NCBI GenBank assembly: GCA_013327885.1
Contig: JABUMY010000007.1
Coordinates: 186,001 to 250,000 of the forward strand
Direction of reading: 5' to 3'
Source: Flavisolibacter longurius
Lineage (GTDB): Bacteria; Bacteroidota; Bacteroidia; Chitinophagales; Chitinophagaceae
Length of the DNA: 64,000 nt
The notes below the pieces were generated by a model that was not told the origin of the DNA, ran no database searches, and saw only the letters and a list, made by a program, of their open reading frames with translations. The position numbers and the translations under genes are program-made. Below, in pieces: positions 1-8,397 of the stretch; positions within the stretch are counted from its first letter, which is position 1, and every line of letters starts with the position of its first letter.

Positions 1-1
1 G

Positions 2-1420
2 AGAGAAGGCGGGAGCCGTTTTCAGCCTTTGTTATTAGCCACCAACGCTATCCTGGGTTACCCGGTCGTACGGGGCAACAGGGTATATTTTGTTTCTTCA
101 TTAACCGGCAGCGATAATATTTTTTCGTTGGATTTGTCGGGCCCTTTGCCGGCGGAAGACATACTACAGCACACCACCGAAACCACCGGCGCTTATTATC
201 CTACGGTGTACCAAGACTCTTTGCTTTATTCGAACTTTACCAGCAATGGCTTTCGGCTGAAGGGAATAAACCTTACCAACACCAAACCTATTGAATTGAG
301 CGCAGAAAGTTTCCAGCACCGCGAGGAGCCTTACACGGTGGCCCTGGATTCGGTAAACTACAACCTGCTCGATGCGGCCGGTGATGGTGATTATAAAGTG
401 AAGCCTTATCGCAACAGCACGGGTCTGTTTAATTTTCACAGCCGGCAGATCAATTATTCCGATCCTGAAATTTCGGCCAGCCTCTTTAGCGACAATATCC
501 TGAATACGTTTAGCAACGAGATCTTTTACCGTTACAATTCGAATGAGTCATCGCATGGATTTGGTTTCAACACTTATTACGGTGCATTGTTTCCTGTGCT
601 GAACGGCGGTTTTACGTATACGGCTAACCGTACACGCCGAACAAATACCGGAACGATCAGGCTCGATCAAAAAGAATTGCGTGCAGGATATTACGTTCCG
701 CTGAATTTCTCAAGGGGGAAAACCTTTAAATCGTTGGTTTTTGGAAATGATTTTGTTTACAACGAAACAACGCCGGTGGGTGACAGCCGGAATGAGGACA
801 GCGGAATCTCATCTACCTATCTACAGCATTTCCTGCAATGGTCGCAGCAGTTGCCTAGAGCGGTACAGCACATCTTTCCACGGTTTGCTTATACCGTCAA
901 TCTTTCGCACCGGCACCTGCTCTCTGAAAAAGGATTTCAGTTCCTGGGTGGTGCCACGGTGGCACTGCCTTCCATAAAAAACCACAGCCTTGTGCTGGGC
1001 GCCAACTGGCAGGAAACGGATACGGATACGTCGAATGTTGTTTTCAGCAACCGGTTTGCCAATTCCCGCGGCTATAGCGATTATTATTTTGCCCGCATGT
1101 GGCGACTGACTGCCAACTACCACATGCCGCTTTTTTACCCTGACTGGGGAGTTGGAAACCTCATTTATTTTTTGCGGGTGCGAAGCAATGTTTTTTACGA
1201 CTATACAAGGGTGTATGCACGGAACATTAAGCAGCAGTGGGAGCAGCGCAGTGTAGGCGGGGAGGTTTATTTTGATACAAAGGTCTGGAATGCCTTGCCG
1301 GTGAGTTTTGGGCTGCGGGTGTCAAGGCTGCTGGACAGGGATTTTTCGGGAACGCGGCCAGCGGGGAGTACGGTGTTTGAGTTTGTGTTACCGGTGGGGT
1401 TGATACCGTCGGGGCGGTAG
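2..1420 (+). CDS. C-terminal part of an outer-membrane propeller/barrel protein (5' end outside window)
   Basis: The reading frame is open from base 2, so the true start lies upstream; the first TTG at 29 is internal. The visible 470 or so residues begin with a stretch resembling the last blades of a WD40/TolB-like propeller (YFVSSLTGSDNIFSLDL) and continue as alternating amphipathic strands rich in aromatic and Asn/Gly residues, ending near a phenylalanine-rich strand, as in outer-membrane beta-barrels. The family is inferred from composition and layout, not from a diagnostic motif. No terminator is obvious after the stop; a long repeat-rich gap follows. Confidence 0.6.
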   Translation, partial: REGGSRFQPLLLATNAILGYPVVRGNRVYFVSSLTGSDNIFSLDLSGPLPAEDILQHTTETTGAYYPTVYQDSLLYSNFTSNGFRLKGINLTNTKPIELSAESFQHREEPYTVALDSVNYNLLDAAGDGDYKVKPYRNSTGLFNFHSRQINYSDPEISASLFSDNILNTFSNEIFYRYNSNESSHGFGFNTYYGALFPVLNGGFTYTANRTRRTNTGTIRLDQKELRAGYYVPLNFSRGKTFKSLVFGNDFVYNETTPVGDSRNEDSGISSTYLQHFLQWSQQLPRAVQHIFPRFAYTVNLSHRHLLSEKGFQFLGGATVALPSIKNHSLVLGANWQETDTDTSNVVFSNRFANSRGYSDYYFARMWRLTANYHMPLFYPDWGVGNLIYFLRVRSNVFYDYTRVYARNIKQQWEQRSVGGEVYFDTKVWNALPVSFGLRVSRLLDRDFSGTRPAGSTVFEFVLPVGLIPSGR

Positions 1421-1482
1421 ATTGATTGTGTTGTTTTTTGTCGTTTTGTTTGTTTTAGGTTGGTCCTTCTTTCCTGTAATTT

Positions 1483-1640
1483 GTTTTCCACCTTTTCTCT
1501 CCCGAAAAGGTGGAGCCAAAAGTTCAAGGAAAAAGTAAACGCTCCGCTGCTTTTTCCAGGGCCAGCGCACAAAGGTCATTCATTACAGGTTGCACTAGTC
1601 GCTGTAAGTAATCGTTCTCTTTCGTTACAGCATAAAGAAG
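1483..1640 (-). repeat. Dispersed repeat, copy A (inverted relative to 34714-34885)
   Basis: The reverse complement matches 34714-34885. The two copies share an exact 30-base block beginning TCCTTGAACTTTTGGCTCC, plus TGTGCGCTGGCCC and AAAAAGCAGCGGA. This copy lacks the CCTGAGCTTGTCGAAGG hairpin insertion seen in the other one. It is non-coding as far as can be seen, although short peptides (VQPVM, CALA) are recognisable in one frame of both copies, which may mark a decayed gene. Confidence 0.75.
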
Positions 1641-1715
1641 CATTAGTTCATGCCCAATAAAGCGCTGGTCCAGTGAGCTTAGGGAAATATTTAGGAGTGC
1701 AGTTTCTGATTTTAG

Positions 1716-1749
1716 AATTGAACATTGCACATTGTCTATTGCACATTTG
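1716..1749. repeat. Quasi-tandem array of ATTG(A/C)ACA-like units
   Basis: Four imperfect units built on CATTG/TATTG with ACA spacers stand in a row (ATTGAACATTGCACATTG, then TCTATTGCACATTTG). It belongs to the class of short degenerate arrays that recurs in this window. No inverted partner was recognised nearby. Confidence 0.5.
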
Positions 1750-1858
1750 TATATACGCGTTGATCGCAGCTTACGATTAGCGAAAAGTACATCACCCGAT
1801 AAAGGTCGTGGCAACAAAAACAGAAATGAAGCTGTTTCGGAATTACCTTTTTCTTTTC

Positions 1859-2200
1859 AAGCCCGGAGGGCTTCAATGTGAATAGCGCCGGGTGAAACCC
1901 GGTGTATAGATTGTATTGATGAGACCAGAACCCCGAATGGGGTTCAATGTTTAATGGCAACCTGCACTTCAACGGTTTCCATAACACCGAATGAATTCCC
2001 CAAAATTCATTTTTATCTTTTGAAAGACAACACGAAATTCAGCTTAAAGAGAAGTATTTGTTGTATCGAGGTTTAATGCACATCGGGCATTGAGATGATG
2101 TGGGGATGTAAACGGGAGACCCCTCCGGGGTCGGTACCCTCGCACTATCATCTACCACCGGTTGCACCGGTGGCTATTAACAGGAAAGCCCTTCGGGCTT
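1859..2200. repeat. Inverted pair of REP-like palindrome trains
   Basis: The left train (1859-1948) has hairpins AAGCCCggaGGGCTT, CCGGGTgaaACCCGG and CCCCgaatGGGG. The right train (2118-2200) read in reverse has the same order: AAGCCCgaaGGGCTT, CCACCGGTgcaACCGGTGG, ACCCCggaGGGGT. Linkers such as AATAGC are shared. A unique centre of about 170 bases separates them. The rest of the 1421-2361 gap holds the two repeats listed separately and AT-rich sequence with no gene that I can support. Confidence 0.75.
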
Positions 2201-2361
2201 AGATGAAAAATGGACAATTTTCTCAAATGGTTTAAAAACCTTTCAGATTGTACAAAAAGAAAGAACTACCAATTTCTAATTCCAATAGAAAATTCAGTCT
2301 CTGCCATTTGAGACGGCATTTTCTGCCATTTTAGTTTCAATTCCTGTATTCAATTCATCTC

Positions 2362-3087
2362 TCACAGCCCTTGTAAATTCAGCACATCGTCCATCGAAAA
2401 CACACCTTTTTTACCGGCAAGAAATTCGGCTGCGAGTACAGCGCCAAGGGCAAAGCCTTTGCGGTTGTGGGCAGTATGGATGATTTCGATATCGTCTACT
2501 TCTGAGGTGTACCGCACATGGTGCGTGCCGGGAGCGGGGTCGGTTCGTTCGCTGGCGATAAAAAGCTCTTCGGGGTTTGAGGTTTCGTTGTTAACCCAGG
2601 ATTTTTTACGGTCAATGTTGGCCAGCACTTGCTCGGCAAGCGTAACGGCAGTTCCGCTGGGGGCGTCTTTTTTCTGGGTGTGGTGAATCTCTTTCAGGCT
2701 GACGTCATAGCCGGGCTGCGAAGCCATCAGCTTTGCCAGCAATTTGTTTACCTGGAAAAAAATATTGACACCGATACTGAAATTACTGGCATGGAGGAAA
2801 GCACCACCTTTTTCCATGCAAAGGCTTTGGGCAACAGGAATGTTTTCATTCCAACCCGTGGAGCCGCTGACTACTGGAATGCCGAAGTCGATACAGCGTT
2901 TTATGTTGTCATAGGCGCTTTCCGGTGCGGTAAATTCAATGGCCACTTCGGCACTGCTGATCTTTTCCTGCGTAAAATCCTCGGTATTATCGATGTTGAT
3001 CGCAAGCACAATTTGGTGGCCGCGTTGCAGCGCAATTTCTTCGATCATATGACCCATCTTTCCGTAACCGATCAAGGCAATCTTCAT
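2362..3087 (-). CDS. dapB: 4-hydroxy-tetrahydrodipicolinate reductase
   Basis: DapB reduces 4-hydroxy-tetrahydrodipicolinate to tetrahydrodipicolinate with NAD(P)H in the cytosol, a step to lysine and diaminopimelate. The 241-residue protein is the usual length for Bacteroidota. The N-terminal Rossmann motif is GYGKMGH at 7-13. The substrate loop is EIHHTQKKDAPSGTA at 133-147, containing the catalytic His pair, Lys and the SGT signature. It follows DUF5683 and parB on the same strand, an arrangement common in this phylum, with a 216-base gap. Aspartokinase for the same pathway lies separately at 25.4-26.7 kb. Confidence 0.96.
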   Translation of the reverse strand: MKIALIGYGKMGHMIEEIALQRGHQIVLAINIDNTEDFTQEKISSAEVAIEFTAPESAYDNIKRCIDFGIPVVSGSTGWNENIPVAQSLCMEKGGAFLHASNFSIGVNIFFQVNKLLAKLMASQPGYDVSLKEIHHTQKKDAPSGTAVTLAEQVLANIDRKKSWVNNETSNPEELFIASERTDPAPGTHHVRYTSEVDDIEIIHTAHNRKGFALGAVLAAEFLAGKKGVFSMDDVLNLQGL

Positions 3088-3090
3088 TTA

Positions 3091-3124
3091 AACACGAATT
3101 TGGAGCACGAATTACACGAATTTT
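3091..3124. repeat. Quasi-tandem CACGAATT array
   Basis: CACGAATT occurs three times with varying spacers directly upstream of dapB (ACACGAATTTGGAGCACGAA, then TTACACGAATTTTT). A weak inverted counterpart (ATTCCTGCGAATTATG) lies near 3275. It belongs to the same general class as the other rhyming arrays. Confidence 0.45.
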
Positions 3125-3303
3125 TAAATACAACCGGCAGTAAATATTTGAACAGGGTTTTCTTGCCCGGTATGCACGACAATAGATGCCCTGTGTGGCA
3201 GCAGGTGTTCCAGGTTTTTGATACCAGTGAATTGTCTGGAAGAAAGGAAAGGAGCGTGGCTCAGGAAAATTCCTGCGAATTATGTAATCAGTCGAGTTTA
3301 TGT

Positions 3304-3963
3304 TTATTTAAACGCTAGCACAAAACTCATCCCCGTAGTGCCGGCCATTTGGCTGGGACCAAACTTCATTTTAAAGCTCAGGTCGGGATTGACGTCGAAA
3401 AGTTTGAGGTGGGCATCCACAGTGGCGTCCACTACGTTCAATCCCCAGAAGATAAGAAACACAAGAACCGAATAATCCACGTTGCTACGGAACTCGTCGC
3501 GGTAAAGCCGCAGGGAGTTGGCATCGATGCGCTTGTAAATATCCTTGATATTGAAATAATCCGTAGAGTCCTGGAAAGGACCGGGCTGGTTGGGCCGCGT
3601 TGGGTCCCTTGCCGGAAGACCCGCCTTGTATTTTGCCTGGTAGGCAAACCGCAGTTCGCGGTAAGTTTTTACATTGTAAAAAAACACGTAAGCTGTTGTT
3701 CCCAACGCACCATAAACCAGCGGAAGCTTCCAGTACTTTTTGTTGTAGATCTGTCCCCAACCCGGGATAAGGGCCGAGCGAATGGTTGCTTTCTTTGGCG
3801 AAAACACTTTGCGCAACGAATCGATCCGGTCTCTTTCCGCCAGCACAGGCGATTTTTTTATTAATGTATCCACAGGAACCGGGGGCGTGGTATCGGTTTG
3901 TGCAAAACCGCCAATCCCTAACAGCAAACAAAATGTGATGGTATAAAGCAACCGTTTAGTCAA
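3304..3963 (-). CDS. DUF5683 membrane protein
   Basis: The 219-residue protein starts with a signal peptide ending at GGFAQ. A hydrophilic stretch follows, and then the ATIRSALIPGWGQIYNKKYWK segment typical of DUF5683, with hydrophobic helices after it (LPLVYGALGTTAYVFFY; VLVFLIFWGLNVVDATVDAHL). It is very likely inner-membrane or periplasmic; the function is unknown. The start overlaps the parB stop by 8 bases, implying translational coupling. The parB-DUF5683-dapB order recurs in Bacteroidota, suggesting an envelope or chromosome-linked role that remains undefined. Confidence 0.85.
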   Translation of the reverse strand: MTKRLLYTITFCLLLGIGGFAQTDTTPPVPVDTLIKKSPVLAERDRIDSLRKVFSPKKATIRSALIPGWGQIYNKKYWKLPLVYGALGTTAYVFFYNVKTYRELRFAYQAKYKAGLPARDPTRPNQPGPFQDSTDYFNIKDIYKRIDANSLRLYRDEFRSNVDYSVLVFLIFWGLNVVDATVDAHLKLFDVNPDLSFKMKFGPSQMAGTTGMSFVLAFK

Positions 3964-4867
3964 TGGTCACACTCATTTGATCCAGCAATTTGTTCATTTC
4001 CTCCAGCGAGTAATATTCAAAGGTGATGGCACCGCTGCCGTCCTTGCTGTGCCGCAATTTTACCTTGGTGGCAAAATGCGAAGCGAGTTTGTCTTCCACT
4101 TTTTTAAAAGCTGCCGGCAGGGATTCGGTTGGCTTTTTTTCTTCTTTTTCTTTGTAAAGATTCCGCACCAGCGTTTCGGTCTGGCGAACGGAAAGGCCTT
4201 TTGATTTGATCTCGTCAAAAATAAAGAGCTGCTTGTCGATGGTGTCCACATTGATTAGGGCACGGGCATGACCCATACTGATATCGCCATTGCGCACCGC
4301 AATCTGGATATCGGGTGGCAATTTTAGAAGGCGGATGTAGTTGGTTACCGTGCTCCGGTCTTTGCCCATGCGTTCGGCTACCTGCTCCTGCGTGTAGGTC
4401 AGTTCTTCCATCATGCGCTTATAGCTCAGGGCAATTTCCATGGCGTTCAGGTCTTCCCGCTGCAGGTTTTCAAGCAGGGCCAGTTCCAGTAATTCCTGGT
4501 CGTTGGCCTGGCGGATAAATGCCGGCAGTTCTTTGATGCCTGCAAGCTTGGCGGCACGCCACCTTCTTTCACCGGCAATGAGCCGGTACTTGTTGCCGGG
4601 AAGCTTTGATACGGTGATGGGTTGAATGATATCGTGCAGCTTGATCGATTGGGCCAGTTCCTGCAAGGCCGTTTCGTCAAAATCGCGACGGGGCTGTTTG
4701 GGGTTGGCTTCGATGTTGTCGACAGGTACACGTAACACACCGGTGGCCGATTCCACCACTTGCGACTTCAGGGAACCGGCTGTGTTTTTCAGGTCGCTGT
4801 CAATATTTTGAAGGAGGGAACGAATTCCTTTTCCGAGGGCGTCTTTGTTTTGTTTTGGGGCGGTCAT
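3956..4867 (-). CDS. parB: Chromosome-partitioning protein ParB
   Basis: ParB is the centromere-binding CTPase that spreads from parS and is positioned by ParA. From the ATG at 4867 the product is 303 residues and begins MTAPKQNKDALGKGIRSLL, the usual ParB N-terminus; an upstream ATG would add seven unlikely residues. GERRWRA at 99-105 and ENLQRED at 133-139 are the CTP-binding/clamp motifs. A helix-turn-helix spans about 159-182 (YTQEQVAERMGKDRSTVTNY). Its partner parA is on the same strand but separated by 570 bases containing a four-helix-bundle gene. I did not find a parS site. Confidence 0.95.
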   Translation of the reverse strand: MTAPKQNKDALGKGIRSLLQNIDSDLKNTAGSLKSQVVESATGVLRVPVDNIEANPKQPRRDFDETALQELAQSIKLHDIIQPITVSKLPGNKYRLIAGERRWRAAKLAGIKELPAFIRQANDQELLELALLENLQREDLNAMEIALSYKRMMEELTYTQEQVAERMGKDRSTVTNYIRLLKLPPDIQIAVRNGDISMGHARALINVDTIDKQLFIFDEIKSKGLSVRQTETLVRNLYKEKEEKKPTESLPAAFKKVEDKLASHFATKVKLRHSKDGSGAITFEYYSLEEMNKLLDQMSVTID

Positions 4868-4873
4868 TGAGAG

Positions 4874-4903
4874 TAGTTCAAAGTTCAAAGTTAATAGTTC
4901 ACA
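4874..4903. repeat. Left inverted array of the cassette inside parAB
   Basis: Quasi-tandem AGTTCAAAGTTCAAAGTTA followed by ATAGTTCACAGTC. The reverse complement of 5405-5438 reads AGTTCGCAGTTTACAGTC then TACAGTTCAAAGTC, the same rhyme in the opposite orientation. AGTTCAAAGT is exactly inverted in the two arms. Confidence 0.6.
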
Positions 4904-4968
4904 GTCGGCGGAGCGTACAGTAAACGTTAATAGTGCGTCGATATTGCAAGTTGCAAAGATGGTAAAGC

Positions 4969-5349
4969 TTACATAAACTTGTCAGGATTGTTGCTCATGT
5001 AGTACAGAATTTTTCTGACCTCTGTATTCTGACTTTACAATTGCATGTGTTCTTCCTGCGTAACATAAAGACAATCCTTTGCAAAATCGATCCAGACTTC
5101 CGTTTCAGAATTTTCTGCATCGCAATCTGTAAGCTTCGAAAGAAAATGCGGTTTGTATTTTCTTCGGCGATATGCTTCTGCCAGGTTTGTACTAACAGAT
5201 CGGGATGATCGCCTGATCTGGTCCGTCAGCGAATATTTTTCTTCGGTCGGGAATTTTTTAGTGAGAGCAAAAATTTCCATCGACAGTTGATAGGCCTTTT
5301 GGTAAACAATAAGGTCTTTGAAATCACCCATAGCAGTAGTTTTCATCAA
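4969..5349 (-). pseudogene. Four-helix-bundle protein (S23/23S-IVP family), interrupted by a stop
   Basis: The open part (5035-5349) gives 104 residues with the family's features: KDLIVYQKAYQLSMEI, a central DQIRRSSRSVSTNLAEAY, YKPHFLSKLTDCDAENSETE and a terminal EEHMQL. A TAA at 5035-5037 then stops the frame. Reading on in the same frame gives 21 residues, SQNTEVRKILYYMSNNPDKFM, before TAA at 4969-4971, and that matches the usual C-terminal helix of the family (EEVGRLLxYM..NPEKF). A nonsense mutation or a sequencing error is therefore likely; a functional shortened form cannot be excluded. The start may be Met1 at 5349 or the ATG before GDFKDL at 5331. The gene splits parA from parB. Confidence 0.8.
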
Positions 5350-5404
5350 ATTACAGAAAATCGGTCGAATAAAGCCTGGGCAGTCTTTTACGCTGGCACC
5401 AACG

Positions 5405-5438
5405 ACTTTGAACTGTAGACTGTAAACTGCGAACTTCT
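5405..5438. repeat. Right inverted array of the cassette inside parAB
   Basis: ACTTTGAACTGTAGACTG followed by TAAACTGCGAACTTC is a rhyming array in inverted orientation to 4874-4903. Together they bracket the four-helix-bundle gene. Confidence 0.6.
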
Positions 5439-5439
5439 C

Positions 5440-6243
5440 CTACGCTTCCAGCGTTCGTTCTTCCTGCGAAATTTTGGTCAGGTTATTTTTTTGCAGAATT
5501 TCTTTTGACAGGTTCAGGTAGTTCATTGAGCCCTTGCTGTTGGCGTCGTATAAAATAACGGGTTTGCCAAAGCTCGGTGCTTCGCTCAGGCGGCTGTTGC
5601 GGTGAATGATGGTAGTGAATACAAGTTCCTCGAAATGCCGGCGCACTTCGGCCACTACCTGGTTGCAAAGACGCAGGCGGCCATCGTACATCGTCATCAG
5701 GATGCCTTCGATCACCAGGTCGGTGTTCAGGCGGCTTTGCACAATTTTGATGGTGTTCAGGAGTTTACCCAAACCTTCCAGGGCAAAGAACTCGCACTGC
5801 ACGGGAACAATCACGGAATGGGCGGCCGTTAGCGCATTTACAGTGATAAGGCCAAGAGAAGGAGAGCAGTCGATAATGATAAAATCATAATTGTGCTGGA
5901 TGCCTTCCAGGATGTTTTTCAAAACCGCTTCCCGGTTGGGGTAATTGATCATTTCGATCTCGGCGCCTACCAGGTCAATGTGGGAGGGAATAAGATCCAG
6001 GTTGGGAATGTCAGTTTTCAGCACCACGTCCTTTGCTTCTGCATTGTTCACCATGCAGTCGTAAAGGCTTTGGGTTACATTCTGCAGGTCAAAGCCAACA
6101 CCGGTGGTGCTGTTGGCCTGCGGATCTGCATCTACCAGCAGGGTCCTGTATTCCAGTACGGCAAAACTTGCCGCCAGGTTGATGGCTGTTGTGGTTTTTC
6201 CGACTCCGCCTTTTTGATTGGCAACGCCAATGATTCTTGCCAT
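5440..6243 (-). CDS. parA: Chromosome-partitioning ATPase ParA (Soj)
   Basis: ParA is a deviant Walker-type ATPase that forms the DNA-bound gradient moving ParB-parS complexes. The 267-residue protein has the deviant Walker A KGGVGKTT at 11-18 with its signature lysine, [12 protein letters not shown] near 35-46, and [11 protein letters not shown] near 122-132 as Walker B. There is no N-terminal helix-turn-helix, as in chromosomal Soj-type ParA. It is transcribed away from UPF0173, which ends 10 bases upstream of its start, so the two are probably co-transcribed. Confidence 0.95.
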   Translation of the reverse strand: MARIIGVANQKGGVGKTTTAINLAASFAVLEYRTLLVDADPQANSTTGVGFDLQNVTQSLYDCMVNNAEAKDVVLKTDIPNLDLIPSHIDLVGAEIEMINYPNREAVLKNILEGIQHNYDFIIIDCSPSLGLITVNALTAAHSVIVPVQCEFFALEGLGKLLNTIKIVQSRLNTDLVIEGILMTMYDGRLRLCNQVVAEVRRHFEELVFTTIIHRNSRLSEAPSFGKPVILYDANSKGSMNYLNLSKEILQKNNLTKISQEERTLEA

Positions 6244-6252
6244 TGAGATAGT

Positions 6253-6930
6253 TTAAAGTTCGATGGTTTCGCCAATGGCGGGAAGAAAGAGATTCAGTCC
6301 CGCATCGGCAAATGCTCTTTTTACGTGTTCGTGATCAATTTTAATATAGCCAAAGGTGTCGTAATGCACGCCAACAATATTCTTGCACTGTATCAATTCA
6401 GCCGCAATGATCGCATCTTCATAGCCCATGGTAAAGTTGTCGCCAATGGGCAGCACGGCAAAATGAAGCTGGGCCCAGCGGGGTACCAGTTGCATGTCCA
6501 TGGTCAGGGCCGTATCGCCACTGTAATAAAAGTTTTTTTCACCGCTCACCACAAAACCCATCGGGTTGCCGCCATAGCTTCCATCCGGCATTTCGGAGGA
6601 GTGGTGGGCCACGGTGCATTTCACCGTTCCAAAATCAAAAGCCCATTTTCCGCCCGTATTCATCGGGTGAAATTTCTCAACGCCTTGCTTACCCATCCAG
6701 TTCACCACTTCAAACGAACCAACCACGGTAGCCCCGTTTTGCTTTGCCAGCGTCACGCAATCGGCCACATGATCGGCATGCCCATGCGATACCAATATAT
6801 AATCGGCCTTTACATCTTCCAGCCGGATGTGGCTGGCGAGCTCATTGGGTGTGATAAAAGGGTCGAATAACACCCGCTTGCCGCCCATCTCCACTGCAAA
6901 ACACGATTGTCCGTAATAGGTAAACTGCAT
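6253..6930 (-). CDS. UPF0173 family metal-dependent hydrolase (metallo-beta-lactamase fold)
   Basis: A 225-residue cytosolic MBL-fold hydrolase of unknown substrate. The ligand motif HGHADH is at 49-54, with further ligands expected in VAHHSSEMPDG, YYSGDTAL and GVHYDTFG; all these segments fit UPF0173. I chose ATG at 6930 (MQFTYYGQSCF) rather than GTG at 6954, because a TATTTTTG box on this strand lies exactly over the upstream start. It is followed closely by parA. Confidence 0.88.
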   Translation of the reverse strand: MQFTYYGQSCFAVEMGGKRVLFDPFITPNELASHIRLEDVKADYILVSHGHADHVADCVTLAKQNGATVVGSFEVVNWMGKQGVEKFHPMNTGGKWAFDFGTVKCTVAHHSSEMPDGSYGGNPMGFVVSGEKNFYYSGDTALTMDMQLVPRWAQLHFAVLPIGDNFTMGYEDAIIAAELIQCKNIVGVHYDTFGYIKIDHEHVKRAFADAGLNLFLPAIGETIEL

Positions 6931-6953
6931 GCCTGTTTCTCTTTCGGTGGGCA

Positions 6954-6961
6954 CAAAAATA
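6954..6961 (-). promoter_or_regulatory. -7 box TATTTTTG upstream of the UPF0173 gene
   Basis: This is an exact match to the Bacteroidota -7 consensus TAnnTTTG, with 23 bases between it and the start codon. No good -33 TTTG is visible at the usual distance, so the promoter call rests on the -7 box and position. Confidence 0.5.
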
Positions 6962-7044
6962 CAGTTAATGGGGGCATTATCAGAGGTTTAACATCAGAAT
7001 AATTGACCTTGCCTATCTTTAGCCGCAGATTAGAAAAAAAGAGA

Positions 7045-8295
7045 ATGCGTAACTCACCCTTTTGGCTGTTGATAGGCGGATTGATGATTGTATTGGATAT
7101 TTATTTCTTCCAGATCGTTAAGTTGCTGACCAGCAACGCCGCACCTCGAACCCGCTCCACCATTCACCTGACCTACTGGATCTTTTCGGTGCTGGTGATC
7201 GCCCTGCTTTTTCTCTTGCCTTACCTTAACCTTGACAATTTCCGCAAAGGCTTGCGTGCCACGGTTTTTTCCGTGCTGATTGCCTTTTTTATCCTGAAGC
7301 TTTTTGCCTGTATATTTTTCCTCATCGACGACCTGCGCCGCGGCATTCAATGGCTGTGGGGAAAGATCTTCTTCGCCGGTGCCGATACCGGTACGCCGCA
7401 GGAAAGTCCCGGCATCAAACGATCGGTTTTTTTAAGCTGGCTGGGCATAGCAGTGGGCGGAAGCCTTTTCACCTCCCTGCTTTACGGCTTTACCAATAAA
7501 TACAATTATAACGTTAAGCGTATTCCCGTCAAATTCCCAAACCTCCCCGAAGCTTTTCGCGGGATGAAGGTGGTGCAGATTTCCGATATTCATTCGGGCA
7601 GCCTGGTTAATAAAGAAGGGGTAAAAAAAGGGGTGGATATGATCATGGCGCTCAAGCCGGACCTTATTCTTTTCACCGGTGACCTGGTGAACAACCTGGC
7701 GGAAGAAATTGAGCCCCTTATGGATGTGTTTGACAAACTGAAGGCGCCGATGGGCGTTTATTCCGTATTTGGAAACCACGATTACGGTGATTATGTTCAG
7801 TGGGAAAGCCCCGCCAAAAAAGCCGAAAACATTGAAACCCTGAAAGGCCATCATGCGAAAATGGGCTGGAAGCTGTTGTGGGATGAACATGTGCCGTTAG
7901 AGAAGAACGGGCAGCAAATCGCCCTGATCGGTATCCAGAACTACAGCGCCCTGCGCAATTTTGCCCGGTATGGCAACCTGGCAAAAGCATACGAAGGGGC
8001 CCAGCAATACCCTTTTAAGATCCTGATGACCCACGATCCCACGCACTGGGATGCTGAAGTGCGACCCAAATTCCCGGACATTGACCTGACGCTTTCGGGC
8101 CATACACACGGTTTCCAGTTTGGCGTCGAAATTCCCGGCTTCCGCTGGAGCCCGGTGCAATATGTTTATAACCAGTGGGCAGGTTTGTACAAAGAGGGCC
8201 GCCAGTCCATTTATGTCAACCGCGGCTTTGGCTTTATCGGCTACCCCGGCCGGGTGGGCATTTTACCCGAAATCACCCTGCTGGAGTTTGCGTAA
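7045..8295 (+). CDS. Membrane-anchored calcineurin-like metallophosphoesterase
   Basis: The 416-residue protein has four N-terminal membrane helices (about 6-25, 43-61, 74-94, 128-147) followed by a YkuE-like phosphoesterase domain. Metal ligands are SDIHSG (D181, H183), TGDLVNN (D213), GNHD (243-246) and LSGHTHGFQFG near 365. YkuE-type enzymes have been linked to cleavage of phospho-lipid headgroups; the substrate here is not known. The ATG at 7045 follows an AAAAAAGAGA purine tract and starts just before the first helix; a TTG at 7003 would add 14 polar residues and is unlikely. It stands alone between divergent and spaced neighbours. Confidence 0.88.
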   Translation: MRNSPFWLLIGGLMIVLDIYFFQIVKLLTSNAAPRTRSTIHLTYWIFSVLVIALLFLLPYLNLDNFRKGLRATVFSVLIAFFILKLFACIFFLIDDLRRGIQWLWGKIFFAGADTGTPQESPGIKRSVFLSWLGIAVGGSLFTSLLYGFTNKYNYNVKRIPVKFPNLPEAFRGMKVVQISDIHSGSLVNKEGVKKGVDMIMALKPDLILFTGDLVNNLAEEIEPLMDVFDKLKAPMGVYSVFGNHDYGDYVQWESPAKKAENIETLKGHHAKMGWKLLWDEHVPLEKNGQQIALIGIQNYSALRNFARYGNLAKAYEGAQQYPFKILMTHDPTHWDAEVRPKFPDIDLTLSGHTHGFQFGVEIPGFRWSPVQYVYNQWAGLYKEGRQSIYVNRGFGFIGYPGRVGILPEITLLEFA

Positions 8296-8397
8296 AGACA
8301 ATTTTTTGCGGTTCGCCACGCTTGCGGATAAGATTTGCAGCACAAAAAGGCATGAATTTTTCGTAAGAAAGGTTATGTTTACTCCGAAACTTGCCAT

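Noticed and set aside
2629-3318. A 229-codon plus-strand frame opposite dapB
   Set aside because: It is antisense to a clear dapB with all catalytic motifs and shows no family features of its own.
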